In this document: piece by piece, positions 9,515-18,106 of the stretch
How the letters are laid out: each line of letters starts with the position of its first letter
Numbering within the stretch: position 1 is the first letter of the stretch
Origin: Fabrea salina
Lineage: Eukaryota; Ciliophora; Heterotrichea; Heterotrichida; Fabreidae
Reading direction: 5' to 3'
Assembly: GCA_022984795.1 (NCBI GenBank)
Contig: JALIHJ010000037.1
Span: 62,001 to 126,000, forward strand
DNA length: 64,000 nucleotides
Notes under the pieces: generated by a model
Told to the model about the DNA's origin: nothing
What the model saw: the letters and a program-made list of their open reading frames with translations, nothing else
Database searches by the model: none
Made by a program: the position numbers and the translations under genes

Positions 9515-9530
9515 TTATTAAGTGTCTGTT
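9515..9530. promoter_or_regulatory. 16-bp bidirectional intergenic spacer
   Basis: Only 16 bases separate the divergent ATGs at 9514 (minus) and 9531 (plus). The spacer starts with A/T-rich TTATTAA. Any core promoter for both genes must lie in this spacer or inside the opposite gene. Confidence 0.4.
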
Positions 9531-10376
9531 ATGACTGAGCGGCTTCAAAAACTCAAAAGCTTGACAGAACCTACAGCTAAGAAAAAGCCGCTCAGGCACA
9601 CTGTTAAAGTCCCCAGAATGCACCCGCCTTCTGTTTCTCCTAAGTCTTACTGCATTTTAGACCCTAAAACCAAAGCAACTTATGGGCATAACCATCTTAT
9701 AGCACGCGAAATTGCAAGTCTTACCAAAATCACTACTTGCATAGTGTCTTTGAACCTCAGAAAAAAATTCAGTGTAGACTGGAACACAAAGGTAGAGGTT
9801 TCTAAAGCTTCAAGCGGTAAAAAAGGAACATCAGCTCAGCTCAAAGAAGGGGACGTACTTAAACTGCACGACTTGTTTTTCGGCTTGATGCTTCCCTCAG
9901 GGAACGACGCTGCTTGGGCTTTGGCAGAGTTCTTTGGGTCCTTAGTGTCGCCCCTAGACCCAGTGAAGGCTTTTATCAAAGAAATGAACCAGTTTGCAAA
10001 AGATCACAAACTCCTCCTAACTTCTTTCGGCAACCCTCACGGGCTGTGCCAGAAAAGGAACCTTTCTACAGCCAGTGATGTTTGCAAAATAGCCCAGCTT
10101 GCTTTAGAAGACACTGACTTTTTAAACATAGTTAAAACGCAGTCCTACAAAGCCAGCATTACAAACGGAGGAGTGGGCAGAGAACAAACTTGGACTAACT
10201 CAAACAAGCTAATTGGCAAAGGCTTCTTTGGGAAAACAGGCATAACTCCAAAAGCAGGTCCTTGCTTGTGCGTAACTAACGATAAGTTCATCATTACTTT
10301 GCTGTCGTCCAGGTCACGTGAAGCCCGCTGGAGAGAAGTTAAGGTTCTTGCGAACTGGGCAAGCAAAATTAAGTAA
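9531..10376 (+). CDS. Peptidase S11-type serine hydrolase (D-Ala-D-Ala carboxypeptidase-like)
   Basis: 281 residues from the ATG at 9531; a GTG nine bases upstream is in frame but less likely. All three motifs of the penicillin-binding-protein/beta-lactamase fold are intact: SLTK at 63-66 (nucleophile Ser63, Lys66), SGN at 123-125 and KTG at 235-237. The order and spacing fit the S11 family of low-molecular-weight DD-carboxypeptidases, including the FGNPHGL motif. No signal peptide or membrane anchor is seen, so it appears cytosolic. Ciliates make no peptidoglycan, so the substrate is unknown. Possible roles are handling cell-wall peptides of ingested bacteria or an unrelated peptide/ester substrate. 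Bacterial ancestry is likely, but codon usage here looks like the neighbours. Confidence 0.85.
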   Translation: MTERLQKLKSLTEPTAKKKPLRHTVKVPRMHPPSVSPKSYCILDPKTKATYGHNHLIAREIASLTKITTCIVSLNLRKKFSVDWNTKVEVSKASSGKKGTSAQLKEGDVLKLHDLFFGLMLPSGNDAAWALAEFFGSLVSPLDPVKAFIKEMNQFAKDHKLLLTSFGNPHGLCQKRNLSTASDVCKIAQLALEDTDFLNIVKTQSYKASITNGGVGREQTWTNSNKLIGKGFFGKTGITPKAGPCLCVTNDKFIITLLSSRSREARWREVKVLANWASKIK

Positions 10377-10380
10377 TAAA

Positions 10381-11406
10381 ATGGGAGACTGGTGCACAAT
10401 AGAGTCTGACCCTGGAGTCTTCACAGAACTCATCCAGAAAATAGGCGTCAAAGGAGTTGAAGTCGAAGAAGTGTTTAGTTTGGATTCTTTAGACGAAATC
10501 AAGCCTGTCTACGGACTTATTTTCTTGTTCAAATGGGTGCAAGCACAGCCCCGCGAGTACCTAGAGTACTACGACCCCGACTTGTTTTTTGCTAACCAAG
10601 TAATTACTAACGCCTGTGCCACCCAAGCTATTCTGTCAATACTGTTAAACTGTCCACAACTAGAAATAGGTCAAGAACTCACTAACTTAAGAGAGTTTGC
10701 TATGCCTTTGGACGCCCAAACCCGGGGGCTGACTATCAGCAACTCTGAACTGATCAAAAACACCCACAACAGTTTTTCAAGGCAAGAAGCGTTTGACTTT
10801 GGGAAAGCGAAAGCTACTGAGAAAGAGGATGTGTACCACTTTGTGTCTTATGTTCCTTTTAAAGGCAAACTCTACGAACTCGACGGACTCCAACCAGGCC
10901 CAATCATGCTAGACGAGTGTTCCGAAGAAGACTGGCTGGAAAAAGTGAAGCCTGCGATTCTGGACAGGATCCAAAAGTACTCCGAAAACGAAATTAGGTT
11001 TAACTTACTAGCCTTAGTCAAAGACAAAAAGTCATCCGCCGAAGAAGAAACCAAAAAACTCAACTCTGAAATAGCAGCAATACAAAGCAAACTAGCTTCT
11101 TTGGGCGAAGAAGTCCAAGGAATGGAAGTAGAGGTTGACGAAGAGTACTTCTCAGCTCTCCCAGACGACTTAGAAGCCCTGCAAGGAGAACTAGCAGCTA
11201 AAAAACACCAGTTAGAACAGTACTCAGACATCATCAAAGCTGAAGAAAACAAACACCTCAGATGGAAACAAGAAAACGCTAGAAGGAGGCACAACTACAT
11301 TCCTTTCATTGTAACTTTGCTTGAAAAACTTGCTGAACAAGACAGACTGCTTCCTCTTTTGGAGGAGGCTAAAAAACGCAAGACTGAAAGAACTAGTGGT
11401 AACTAA
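10381..11406 (+). CDS. UCHL5: Ubiquitin C-terminal hydrolase UCH37/UCHL5-type
   Basis: 341 residues from MGDWCTIESDPGVFTELI, which is the conserved UCH opening. An in-frame ATG at 10318 inside the preceding gene is not the start. The catalytic set is intact: Cys79 in NACATQ, His153 in DVYHFVSY and Asp168 in ELDGLQPGPI; the His-Asp spacing of 15 equals human UCHL5. After the catalytic domain come a coiled coil (~230-310) and a C-terminal YIPFIVTLLEKLAE segment like the ULD tail that docks on proteasome subunit RPN13. It would trim ubiquitin chains at the 19S proteasome. It starts 4 bp after the stop of the preceding same-strand gene. Confidence 0.93.
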   Translation: MGDWCTIESDPGVFTELIQKIGVKGVEVEEVFSLDSLDEIKPVYGLIFLFKWVQAQPREYLEYYDPDLFFANQVITNACATQAILSILLNCPQLEIGQELTNLREFAMPLDAQTRGLTISNSELIKNTHNSFSRQEAFDFGKAKATEKEDVYHFVSYVPFKGKLYELDGLQPGPIMLDECSEEDWLEKVKPAILDRIQKYSENEIRFNLLALVKDKKSSAEEETKKLNSEIAAIQSKLASLGEEVQGMEVEVDEEYFSALPDDLEALQGELAAKKHQLEQYSDIIKAEENKHLRWKQENARRRHNYIPFIVTLLEKLAEQDRLLPLLEEAKKRKTERTSGN

Positions 11407-11420
11407 TTAGTTAACTTATA

Positions 11421-11924
11421 ATGGGACAAAATCCTTCAATTCAAAGCACACCAACTGTCAGAATAAAACCTACTCCTGGTTCTTCAGGCAACAAAATATT
11501 CCACAGAAACACTCTTTATGTCTACTCAGAGTCCAAAACTCAGATTCATAAACTAGTGACAAATGCAGAAACAACAATTTCCGATGTCAAGAGAATGACC
11601 GCTGGAGAAAACTCAAAGTTGTTTCTAAAAGAGCACGAGCTAAGAAACTCACAGAAACTAAGTGAGCTCAAACTAGGCCCAGGTGCTTTGCTAAGGGTAG
11701 TTCGCGATGAAACCTCCACAGACAAATCTTCCAGCACTGCTGAGTCTTTTTGCGACTACGACAAACACATCGGACCTAAAACTAACTTAAACCAGCAGCC
11801 TCCCAGACCTCATTCTCAGTGTTCAGAGACCGAAAGTTTTGAACTTGATTTGGAAGCTTTAGCTGTGCCTGACTTGTCTCTTAGAGTCAAGCCCCATCAC
11901 AGACCCAAGAAATCCTTGTACTAA
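11421..11924 (+). CDS. Small protein with ubiquitin-like beta-grasp domain, putative N-myristoylation
   Basis: 167 residues. It begins MGQNPS, a plausible N-myristoylation site. Residues ~30-95 show a beta-grasp pattern: strand LYVYSESK, strand IHKLVTN, helix TISDVKRMT, then LFLKEHELRNSQKLSELKLGPGALLRVV, which resembles the ubiquitin sequence around the LxD-hydrophobic turn. There is no terminal Gly-Gly, so it is not a conjugatable modifier. The C-terminal ~65 residues are polar and disordered. I infer a membrane-tethered adaptor with low certainty. Confidence 0.7.
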   Translation: MGQNPSIQSTPTVRIKPTPGSSGNKIFHRNTLYVYSESKTQIHKLVTNAETTISDVKRMTAGENSKLFLKEHELRNSQKLSELKLGPGALLRVVRDETSTDKSSSTAESFCDYDKHIGPKTNLNQQPPRPHSQCSETESFELDLEALAVPDLSLRVKPHHRPKKSLY

Positions 11925-11941
11925 CGACTTATGTAAATATG

Positions 11942-13018
11942 TTAAGCTTTAATCCACTCTATTCTTTGGTCGTCCTCCCAACGGCTCATTTTGGTTTGAG
12001 GAGTTCCTTTTTTGACAAAGGTGAACTTGGCCTTGCCGTGCTTTTTGCCGTCTACCCAAGTGCCATCGTATACTCTTCCGTCCTTCCACTTCATAACTCC
12101 TTGTCCGTTCTTCATGTCTTCTTTGTACTCCCCTTCGTAAACTCCTCCGTCTGGCCAGTTAAACACTCCTTTGCCGTGCATCTTTCCGTTCCTCCACTCA
12201 CCTACATACTTTTTGCCGTCTCCCCACACATAAGTTCCTTTGCCTTCTAGGTTGTTGTTGGCAAACTCTCCTTCGTAGTAGTTTTGCTCGCTCCAAACCA
12301 TTTTGCCTTTTCCATGCTTTTCATTCTGGTGGTACTCGCCTTCGTAGTAAGACCCGTTAGGCCAAATTTCTTTCCCTTTGCCTTCTTGCATGTCTTCTGA
12401 AAACTCGCCTTTGTACTGGGACCCGTCTGGCTTTTTGAGTTCGCCGAACCCGTGGGCTTGCCCATCTTTAAATTCTCCTCGGTAAACTAACCCGTCTGGT
12501 TCCACAAGCAGTCCTTTTCCGTTTAGCTTGTCTTTAAAAAAGTACCCTACGAACATTGTGCCGTCTGAGAAGATCTGGCGACCTTGTCCGTGCTTGTGCT
12601 TTCTATTGAGCCACTGCCCTTGGTAAATATAGTTCTCCTTAACGTTGATCACCAGAGGCAGTTCTTCAACGGGGTCTCCTATTTCTTCTTCAAAGTTAAA
12701 CTCCCAGTGCTTATTTATAACCTTAGCTGCTTTTTTGGGTAAGTAGTCTTTAATGTCTTTTTCGTAGGCGGTGAACCCACTAGGCAGCCTCTTTTGGGAA
12801 AGCTCGGAGTACTTCTTGCTTTCAATGTAGCCTTTGGCAGCTTTTTTGGTGTTGATGCAATGGTCTTGTGGCAATGAAGTTATAACGTCAAAGTTGCCTT
12901 CTTCGTGTTTAGGTTCTTCTTGCTCCTGAGCTTGAACACTTTGTTCAGGAGCTGCCGCTAGCATTTCAGTAGTTCTCATTCCTGAGGGCTCTCTGAGGCA
13001 CGAACAATCTTGTCCCAT
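11942..13018 (-). CDS. MORN-repeat protein with acylated N-terminus
   Basis: 358 residues. It begins MGQDCSCL, fitting myristoylation of Gly2 plus palmitoylation of Cys5/Cys7. Residues ~125-345 are about nine MORN repeats of 23 residues (YxGxWxxGxxHGxG pattern, e.g. KYVGEWRNGKMHGKGVFNWPDG is one unit). MORN arrays bind membrane lipids or build cortical and ciliary scaffolds in protists. The ~115-residue N-terminal part has no recognised domain. Cortical membrane attachment is inferred. Confidence 0.92.
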   Translation of the reverse strand: MGQDCSCLREPSGMRTTEMLAAAPEQSVQAQEQEEPKHEEGNFDVITSLPQDHCINTKKAAKGYIESKKYSELSQKRLPSGFTAYEKDIKDYLPKKAAKVINKHWEFNFEEEIGDPVEELPLVINVKENYIYQGQWLNRKHKHGQGRQIFSDGTMFVGYFFKDKLNGKGLLVEPDGLVYRGEFKDGQAHGFGELKKPDGSQYKGEFSEDMQEGKGKEIWPNGSYYEGEYHQNEKHGKGKMVWSEQNYYEGEFANNNLEGKGTYVWGDGKKYVGEWRNGKMHGKGVFNWPDGGVYEGEYKEDMKNGQGVMKWKDGRVYDGTWVDGKKHGKAKFTFVKKGTPQTKMSRWEDDQRIEWIKA

Positions 13019-13054
13019 TTTTTAATAAATATCGTTATTTAACTCACTCAAATA

Positions 13055-13594
13055 TTAAATTTCAGAGGGAGGTGCCAGCACTCTAAACCTTTTAGCTGGG
13101 CACTGTGTAGGTTGGGGTTCCTCTTCTGAGGAGGACTCTTCAGAGGTTTCTTCGTCGTTGTTGTTGGAGGCGTCAGTGCCTTTTTTACTGGACAAGCTAG
13201 CCATTATTCTTGAGTTGGAGGGGTAGTATACAGTTTGGCCGCACTGCAGAACTGAGTAAGCTACTATGCTATAGTGCGGCTGGAAAACATTTCCTATCAC
13301 GTCGTCTATTTTGCCTACTACGAGTCCGTCTTCTCTGCAGACTTTAGTTTCAAAGTCCAAAAGAGGAGCTGAAGGCGAAGGCTTAACTACTAAGTAGCCT
13401 TCTGTGAAGTGAAGCACTGTGCCCAAAGGCAATGTTGGCCCTTGCAGGTACTCTGGTTCTGATTCCAGCGTTAAACTACTTAAGTCAGGAAGCACTTCGT
13501 TTCTAGTGCGGATTCTCTGCATCTCTTCCCAGTACTTAACTTTTTTTTCTACTCTGTGTAAAAGCCCCTCAATGATTTGTGTTATTTCTTCCAT
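13055..13594 (-). CDS. NAF1: NAF1-like H/ACA snoRNP assembly factor
   Basis: 179 residues. The core (~45-130) matches the Gar1/Naf1 RNA-binding fold: LPLGTVLHFTEGYLVVKP, GLVVGKIDDVIGNVFQPHYSIV, then GQTVYYP. An acidic/Ser tail follows (ETSEESSSEEEPQ) instead of the Gly-Arg-rich repeats of Gar1, so NAF1 is preferred. It would chaperone dyskerin/Cbf5 during H/ACA snoRNP assembly. It is much shorter than human NAF1, essentially only the core. A divergent Gar1 is the alternative. Confidence 0.7.
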   Translation of the reverse strand: MEEITQIIEGLLHRVEKKVKYWEEMQRIRTRNEVLPDLSSLTLESEPEYLQGPTLPLGTVLHFTEGYLVVKPSPSAPLLDFETKVCREDGLVVGKIDDVIGNVFQPHYSIVAYSVLQCGQTVYYPSNSRIMASLSSKKGTDASNNNDEETSEESSSEEEPQPTQCPAKRFRVLAPPSEI

Positions 13595-13625
13595 TTATTA
13601 GCCAACTACTTAAATACCTAGTTAC

Positions 13626-15296
13626 TTAAGCTTGAGGTTTCATAGCTGGGAACAGTAGTACCTCTTTGATGTTGTTTTGGTCAGTCAGCAGCATAGTGAG
13701 TCTATCAATTCCCATTCCCCAACCCCCAGTAGGAGGCAGTCCGTACTCCAGAGCTTTGCAGAAGTTTTCGTCAATTATTTGGGCTTCGTCATCACCTTGC
13801 TCTTTTTGCTTTGCTTGGTCTTCAAACAGTTCCCTTTGCTTCAGAGGGTCGTTCAACTCAGTGTAAGCATTGCAAACTTCGTTATAGTTCACAAAAAGCT
13901 CAAATCTTTCACTAAGTCCAGAAACTGACCTGTGGTACTTAGCTAAAGGACTCATTATTTGTGGGTGGTCAATAATGAACACTGGGTTTTTGCACTGAGT
14001 CTCTACAAAGTGCCCTGCAAGCTTGTCAAGAAGTCTAGCAGTGGTTCGAGGAGCAGGACAGTCCACCTTGTGTTGCACGCATAAGTTGTCGAGGAAGGCT
14101 TGGGCTTCTTCAGAGTAAAGGTCACCAGGAATCTTGACTCCTGCAGCTTGTTCTATGCCTTCAATAAAACCTATACGCCTAAAAGGAGGAGTGAAGTCGA
14201 ACTCTATCTCTGGACCTTCAGGACCTTCGGGGTGGTACTTAAAGGTGTAAGAACCTTTGATGCTATACACTAGTTGACTAAGCATCTCTTCAGTGATCCT
14301 CATAAGGTCGTTATAGTCAGCGTAAGCCCAATAGAACTCACAAGTAGTAAATTCAGGGTTGTGAGTCATGTCAATTCCTTCGTTTCTGAACTGTTTCCCG
14401 ATTTCGTACACTCTGTCAAGACCACCTACAATCAGCATTTTCAGGTAAAGCTCAGGAGCAATCCTCATAAAAAGCCTCATGTCAAGCTCTTTGTGGTGGG
14501 TTACGAAAGGAGTTGCGGTAGCTCCGCCAGGAATCATGTTCATCATAGGAGTTTCTACTTCAACAAACTCTCTATCGTCCAAGAACTTCCTAACGAACTT
14601 AATGATTTTGTCTCTGATTACAAAAGTTTCTCTGGAGGACTTGTTAATGATCAAGTCTAAGTACCTTTGCCTGTAACGAGTTTCTTTTTCTTTAAGACCT
14701 GTGTGAGCAGGGGGCAGCATATGCAAGCAATGCGACAGAATCTGCATGTGATGAGGAACTATACTTAACTCGCCAGGGCCGTTTTTAGGACTCGATCTAG
14801 CAGGGGACCCTGAGATGCCTAAGATGTCTCCTCTGTGGAGTTTCCTGTGAACAGAGTCAAAGTCCTCGCCTTTGTAGCTGCCAGCATCTGCCATGACTTG
14901 GATAGTTACTCCATCGGCCTGGAGGTCGTAAAACCTTAGTTTGCCATGCTCGCGGATCCTTAGAATCCTTCCCGCCACAGAGACTGTTTCTTCACTGTGC
15001 TGTCCTTTTTCGAGTCCAGAAAACGAAGAAATAAACTGGGGCAAACTATGAGAAACGTGGAACTTGTGGGGATAAGGAGTTTCGTTAGCAGCTTTGAGTT
15101 GTTTAATATACTCACATCTATTGAGGTAATATTGCGTAGGGTCCAGTTCCTCTTCTTTGGGTTTTTGTGTTTGCTCAGCTTTTTTGGCTTCTTTTTCGGC
15201 CTTTTGACGGGCAAGGCGTTCAGCTTTTTGTTGTCTTTTAAGTTCGCTGAGTGTAAGTTACTTTTTGCTGATTTTTTGCTCTTCTTGCGGCTCCAT
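13626..15296 (-). CDS. KARS: Cytosolic lysyl-tRNA synthetase, one 15-nt intron
   Basis: Class IIb lysyl-tRNA synthetase. The start is the ATG at 15296; exon 1 (15262-15296) joins exon 2 (13626-15246) across a 15-nt intron. The junction rebuilds [12 protein letters not shown], the conserved N-terminal helix of eukaryotic LysRS (SKNELKR in human), which independently supports the splice. An OB-fold anticodon-binding domain with [10 protein letters not shown] precedes the catalytic domain. Motif 2 is [20 protein letters not shown] and motif 3 is [15 protein letters not shown]. Length is ~551 residues, normal for the family. No mitochondrial presequence is seen. Confidence 0.95.
15247..15261 (-). 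other. 15-nt spliceosomal intron in LysRS gene
   Basis: On the coding strand it reads GTAACTTACACTCAG. Unspliced, it puts an in-frame TAA after codon 11. Removal restores the conserved SKNELKR peptide. It is phase 2. Confidence 0.95.
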
Positions 15297-15368
15297 TTTA
15301 TTATAGGGTCTGAGTTGCCTGAAAGTTAAGTTTGGTCTAAACTGCAAAAGAGCCCGTCTTATCATTTA

Positions 15369-17228
15369 TTAATTATTTTCGTAGTAAATAAACTGGTAAG
15401 TGTAAAGTTGTAGTGAGTCCTGGGCAACTACAACTAATCCCTCGGTTTCTGAGTTCATAAAAGTAGAAGGAACTCTTTCAAGCCATCCCTGCTTTAAGGA
15501 ATAGGGGTCCTGGCCGTACACTCTTAAGTCGCAAATGTAGTTCATTATGTCGTAGACAGTTTCTTTTTCTCCAAGCAGTTCTTCTTTGGAAATTGGGGAC
15601 TTGTGCTTTACTTTTGAAAAGTACTCTTCTAGGAGTCCTTGCAGGTGCTCTAAAAAGTTCTCAGGTCTTTCTAGTTGGTGAATTGAAATATACCAAATCA
15701 AGTCAACTAGTTCGTAACTTTCTCTTCTGTGGACTTTTGCCGAGAAACCTGTGCCTGAAACTTCTTGTTCAAATGCTTCGAAGGGAGGGCAGTTCTGTTG
15801 CAGGTGGAATTCAAGTTCTAGTTGAGAGTTCTTGGGCAGGTTGCTTACTTTGACTGGGAAAGGATTGTAGGTTGAAGGGATTTCAGGAATCTGGGTGGTG
15901 TAGTACGCGTAGCACACACTAGCTCCTTCTAACTTAAAGTCGTTTGACTCTGCTATTGCCTGGCAGTTCTTAAGTATTTGGGGAAAAGCTTCCTGTGAAA
16001 GCTGCATAGTTTCAGGAATAAGCGGAATGCTTCCTGCTAAGTGGAGGTTGTTGAGAACTTTATAAGCTTGTGAGTAGGGTCCAATGTTTGCAGGGGCCCA
16101 AGAAGAGATACTTTGTACATGAGTGCATTTTTTGGTGCTTGTAGTTCCTTTTACAGAGACTTTGACTCTGTTTGTTTGGTTGTTAACTTCACAACACACT
16201 CTAGAAGGAGGGTTTGGGAAGTCAAAGAACTTTACGTAGACTGAGTTGAATTCTTGGTAAAGAGACATGTCTTGAATGTAGGCCGTTATGTAGTAAATTT
16301 CATTCATGCTGAATCCTTTTGCTTGAATAGCTGTTTTAATAGAGTCCAGCACAGTAAAAGTTTCATCTTGGATGCTTCTGCCTTCGAGACCTAAAGAACT
16401 CACTGTCACTTCAGAAGTGTAAAAGTCGCCTGATTGAAAGTACACACTTGGTAGAGCCTGGGGAGTGCTAGAGACTTCTTGGAGTTCTTCGGTTTGCTTG
16501 TCTTGGAGTTTTACTTTGTTAACTACTAAGTACCCGTAAGGAGAGTACACTGAGTTTCCTGTAGAAACAACTTCTGTTTCTTCTAGAATTAGCCTTTTCT
16601 TCATAATAGGAGCATCGACAACTAGAGTTTCGTACTCACCGCCTTCCCCAGCTACATGGAAGCCGTACTTGCTTTTGAGTTCAGCAAACTGAGAAATGTA
16701 GTCAAACACGTTTTGGCCTAAATGCTTCTCAAGCAGTCCCATGGCACTGATTTTGCAAATCACAGCTTTATAGCCCTTTTCAGTCATTTCGTTCAGCATC
16801 TGCATTTGGTCGTACTTCCACAGAGGAGAAATGCTCACTAGTCCTAGCCTGCCGCAAACGTTCTCTACTCTGTTTCTTTGGTAAGAACTCAGCACAGCTC
16901 CACTCACTACAGCTTCAGCTTGAGGGAACTTAAGTTTAGCTGAGTAAAGTAAGTTGTAAAGGTCTTCTACTTCGTCTTGCTGCGTAAAAGTGTAATTCAA
17001 CTCAGTGTTGACTGAAGCAAGAGTTAAAGCTCGGGAGACCAAAGGAACATCTAAAGCTTGCGCGAGTGCAGCTAAACAGTTAGTTCCGGCTGTTTGAAAC
17101 ATGAAAGAATCAGCTTCTGCTTTAGCATACAAGTTAGCAACACACACAAGTTCGTGACCCTGTTCTAAAGCTTTGCCCACTGCAAAAAGTGAGTCTTTTC
17201 CTCCACTCAAAAGTCCTATGATGCGCAT
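15369..17228 (-). CDS. DPH6: Diphthine-ammonia ligase DPH6 (ATP pyrophosphatase plus two Rid domains)
   Basis: 619 residues. The N-terminal ~225 residues are the PP-loop amidase: MRIIGLLSGGKDSLFAV at the start and AGEGGEYETLVVDAP at ~195-210. Two YjgF/Rid-like domains follow (~265-370 and ~375-480), as in fungal and plant DPH6. The enzyme performs the last step of diphthamide synthesis on elongation factor 2, amidating diphthine with ammonium and ATP. The remaining ~120 C-terminal residues are poorly conserved. The initiator Met directly begins the first beta strand, so the start is secure. Confidence 0.92.
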   Translation of the reverse strand: MRIIGLLSGGKDSLFAVGKALEQGHELVCVANLYAKAEADSFMFQTAGTNCLAALAQALDVPLVSRALTLASVNTELNYTFTQQDEVEDLYNLLYSAKLKFPQAEAVVSGAVLSSYQRNRVENVCGRLGLVSISPLWKYDQMQMLNEMTEKGYKAVICKISAMGLLEKHLGQNVFDYISQFAELKSKYGFHVAGEGGEYETLVVDAPIMKKRLILEETEVVSTGNSVYSPYGYLVVNKVKLQDKQTEELQEVSSTPQALPSVYFQSGDFYTSEVTVSSLGLEGRSIQDETFTVLDSIKTAIQAKGFSMNEIYYITAYIQDMSLYQEFNSVYVKFFDFPNPPSRVCCEVNNQTNRVKVSVKGTTSTKKCTHVQSISSWAPANIGPYSQAYKVLNNLHLAGSIPLIPETMQLSQEAFPQILKNCQAIAESNDFKLEGASVCYAYYTTQIPEIPSTYNPFPVKVSNLPKNSQLELEFHLQQNCPPFEAFEQEVSGTGFSAKVHRRESYELVDLIWYISIHQLERPENFLEHLQGLLEEYFSKVKHKSPISKEELLGEKETVYDIMNYICDLRVYGQDPYSLKQGWLERVPSTFMNSETEGLVVVAQDSLQLYTYQFIYYENN

Positions 17229-17234
17229 TATTAT

Positions 17235-17537
17235 TTAGTTTTTAGAATAATTCCAGACGCCTAACTTAAGAGGACTCCGAACCTTCTCTTCGTGGTCTTT
17301 GGTTTCTCCTTTCCAGGTCAAAACGCCAAAAGCTTTTCCGTGTCTGGGGTCCTTGAAACTTATTCTAGTTATGGTATAGTAAGAGTTCTCAGGCCAAGTC
17401 TTCCTCCAGAACTTAAATCCCACTCCTTGCTCAGGGTACTTCGCAGCTAACTCAAACAAGTTTTTGTAGTACCTCCCTGTGAGAGGTTTAACTATTTCTT
17501 CTTTGGTGTAAGTCCTAAATGCCCTTCTCACCCACAT
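17235..17537 (-). CDS. MRPS34: Mitochondrial small-subunit ribosomal protein mS34
   Basis: 100 residues. The segment [18 protein letters not shown], then [14 protein letters not shown] and [14 protein letters not shown], matches mS34 family motifs (LWEvLs.LP.fGVGR, YW.ITRV, HGKAwGilTfkG). It is a mitoribosome-specific small-subunit component. The basic N-terminus [15 protein letters not shown] is consistent with a short mitochondrial targeting sequence. It is compact compared with animal mS34. Its ATG lies 7 bp from the ATG of FCF1. Confidence 0.85.
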   Translation of the reverse strand: MWVRRAFRTYTKEEIVKPLTGRYYKNLFELAAKYPEQGVGFKFWRKTWPENSYYTITRISFKDPRHGKAFGVLTWKGETKDHEEKVRSPLKLGVWNYSKN

Positions 17538-17544
17538 TTATAAT
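17538..17544. promoter_or_regulatory. 7-bp bidirectional spacer between mS34 and FCF1
   Basis: The two divergent ATGs (17537 minus, 17545 plus) are separated only by TTATAAT, a TATA-like heptamer that reads ATTATAA on the other strand. This implies leaderless or near-leaderless mRNAs, or promoters lying within the opposite coding region. Confidence 0.5.
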
Positions 17545-18102
17545 ATGGTCAAGCGCAAGTTCGCTCAGGTCAAAAAGATCATTTCTTTGAAAGACCAAAG
17601 ACGCAAAGCTGCCCAACAAGAACCCAAGAAAAAAGAAGAAGTTGCTCGGACAACTCCTCAGCCCTCCCACTTATTTTTCTTGTCAAACCCTGCTTTAGGT
17701 CCTCCTTACCACTTGTTGCTAGACACCAACTTCATAAACTTTTCTATACAAAACAAACTGGATATATTCAAAAACTCTATGGACTGCTTGCTCGGAAAAG
17801 TAATTCCCTGCATCTCAGAATGCGTAATTGGCGAGTTAGAAAAGTTTGGGAAGAAGTACAGACTAGCACTTAGGATTGCTAAGGATCCACGGTTCCAAAG
17901 ACTTAAGTGCTCGCACAAAGGCACTTACGCAGATGACTGCATTGTAGACAGAGTGACTCAACACAGGTGCTACACCGTTGCTACTTGTGACAAAGACCTT
18001 AAAAGAAGACTTAGGAAAATCCCTGGAGTCCCTATCATGTACATCTCTTCTCACAAGTACACAATCGAAAGAATGCCTGACGCTTTAGGAGCTCCTAAAT
18101 AA
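17545..18102 (+). CDS. FCF1: FCF1/UTP24 PIN-domain rRNA-processing nuclease
   Basis: 185 residues. A basic N-terminus ([20 protein letters not shown]) is followed by a PIN domain with [36 protein letters not shown] and [21 protein letters not shown], all typical of Fcf1. The acidic metal-binding residues (LLDTN, IGELE, ADDC, TCDKD) are retained, so it should be an active endonuclease cutting pre-18S rRNA at sites A1/A2 in the SSU processome. The '[13 protein letters not shown]' ending is also characteristic. Length is normal. Confidence 0.96.
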   Translation: MVKRKFAQVKKIISLKDQRRKAAQQEPKKKEEVARTTPQPSHLFFLSNPALGPPYHLLLDTNFINFSIQNKLDIFKNSMDCLLGKVIPCISECVIGELEKFGKKYRLALRIAKDPRFQRLKCSHKGTYADDCIVDRVTQHRCYTVATCDKDLKRRLRKIPGVPIMYISSHKYTIERMPDALGAPK

Positions 18103-18106
18103 CCTT

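Noticed and set aside
9531-10376. Bacterial contamination as the source of the DD-peptidase gene
   Set aside because: It lies 16 bp from a MAN1 gene and 4 bp from a UCH37 gene in the same compact eukaryotic style, with similar codon use.
10318-10380. Upstream ATG start for the UCH37 gene
   Set aside because: It lies inside the preceding peptidase gene; the conserved UCH start MGDWCTIESDPGVF is at 10381.
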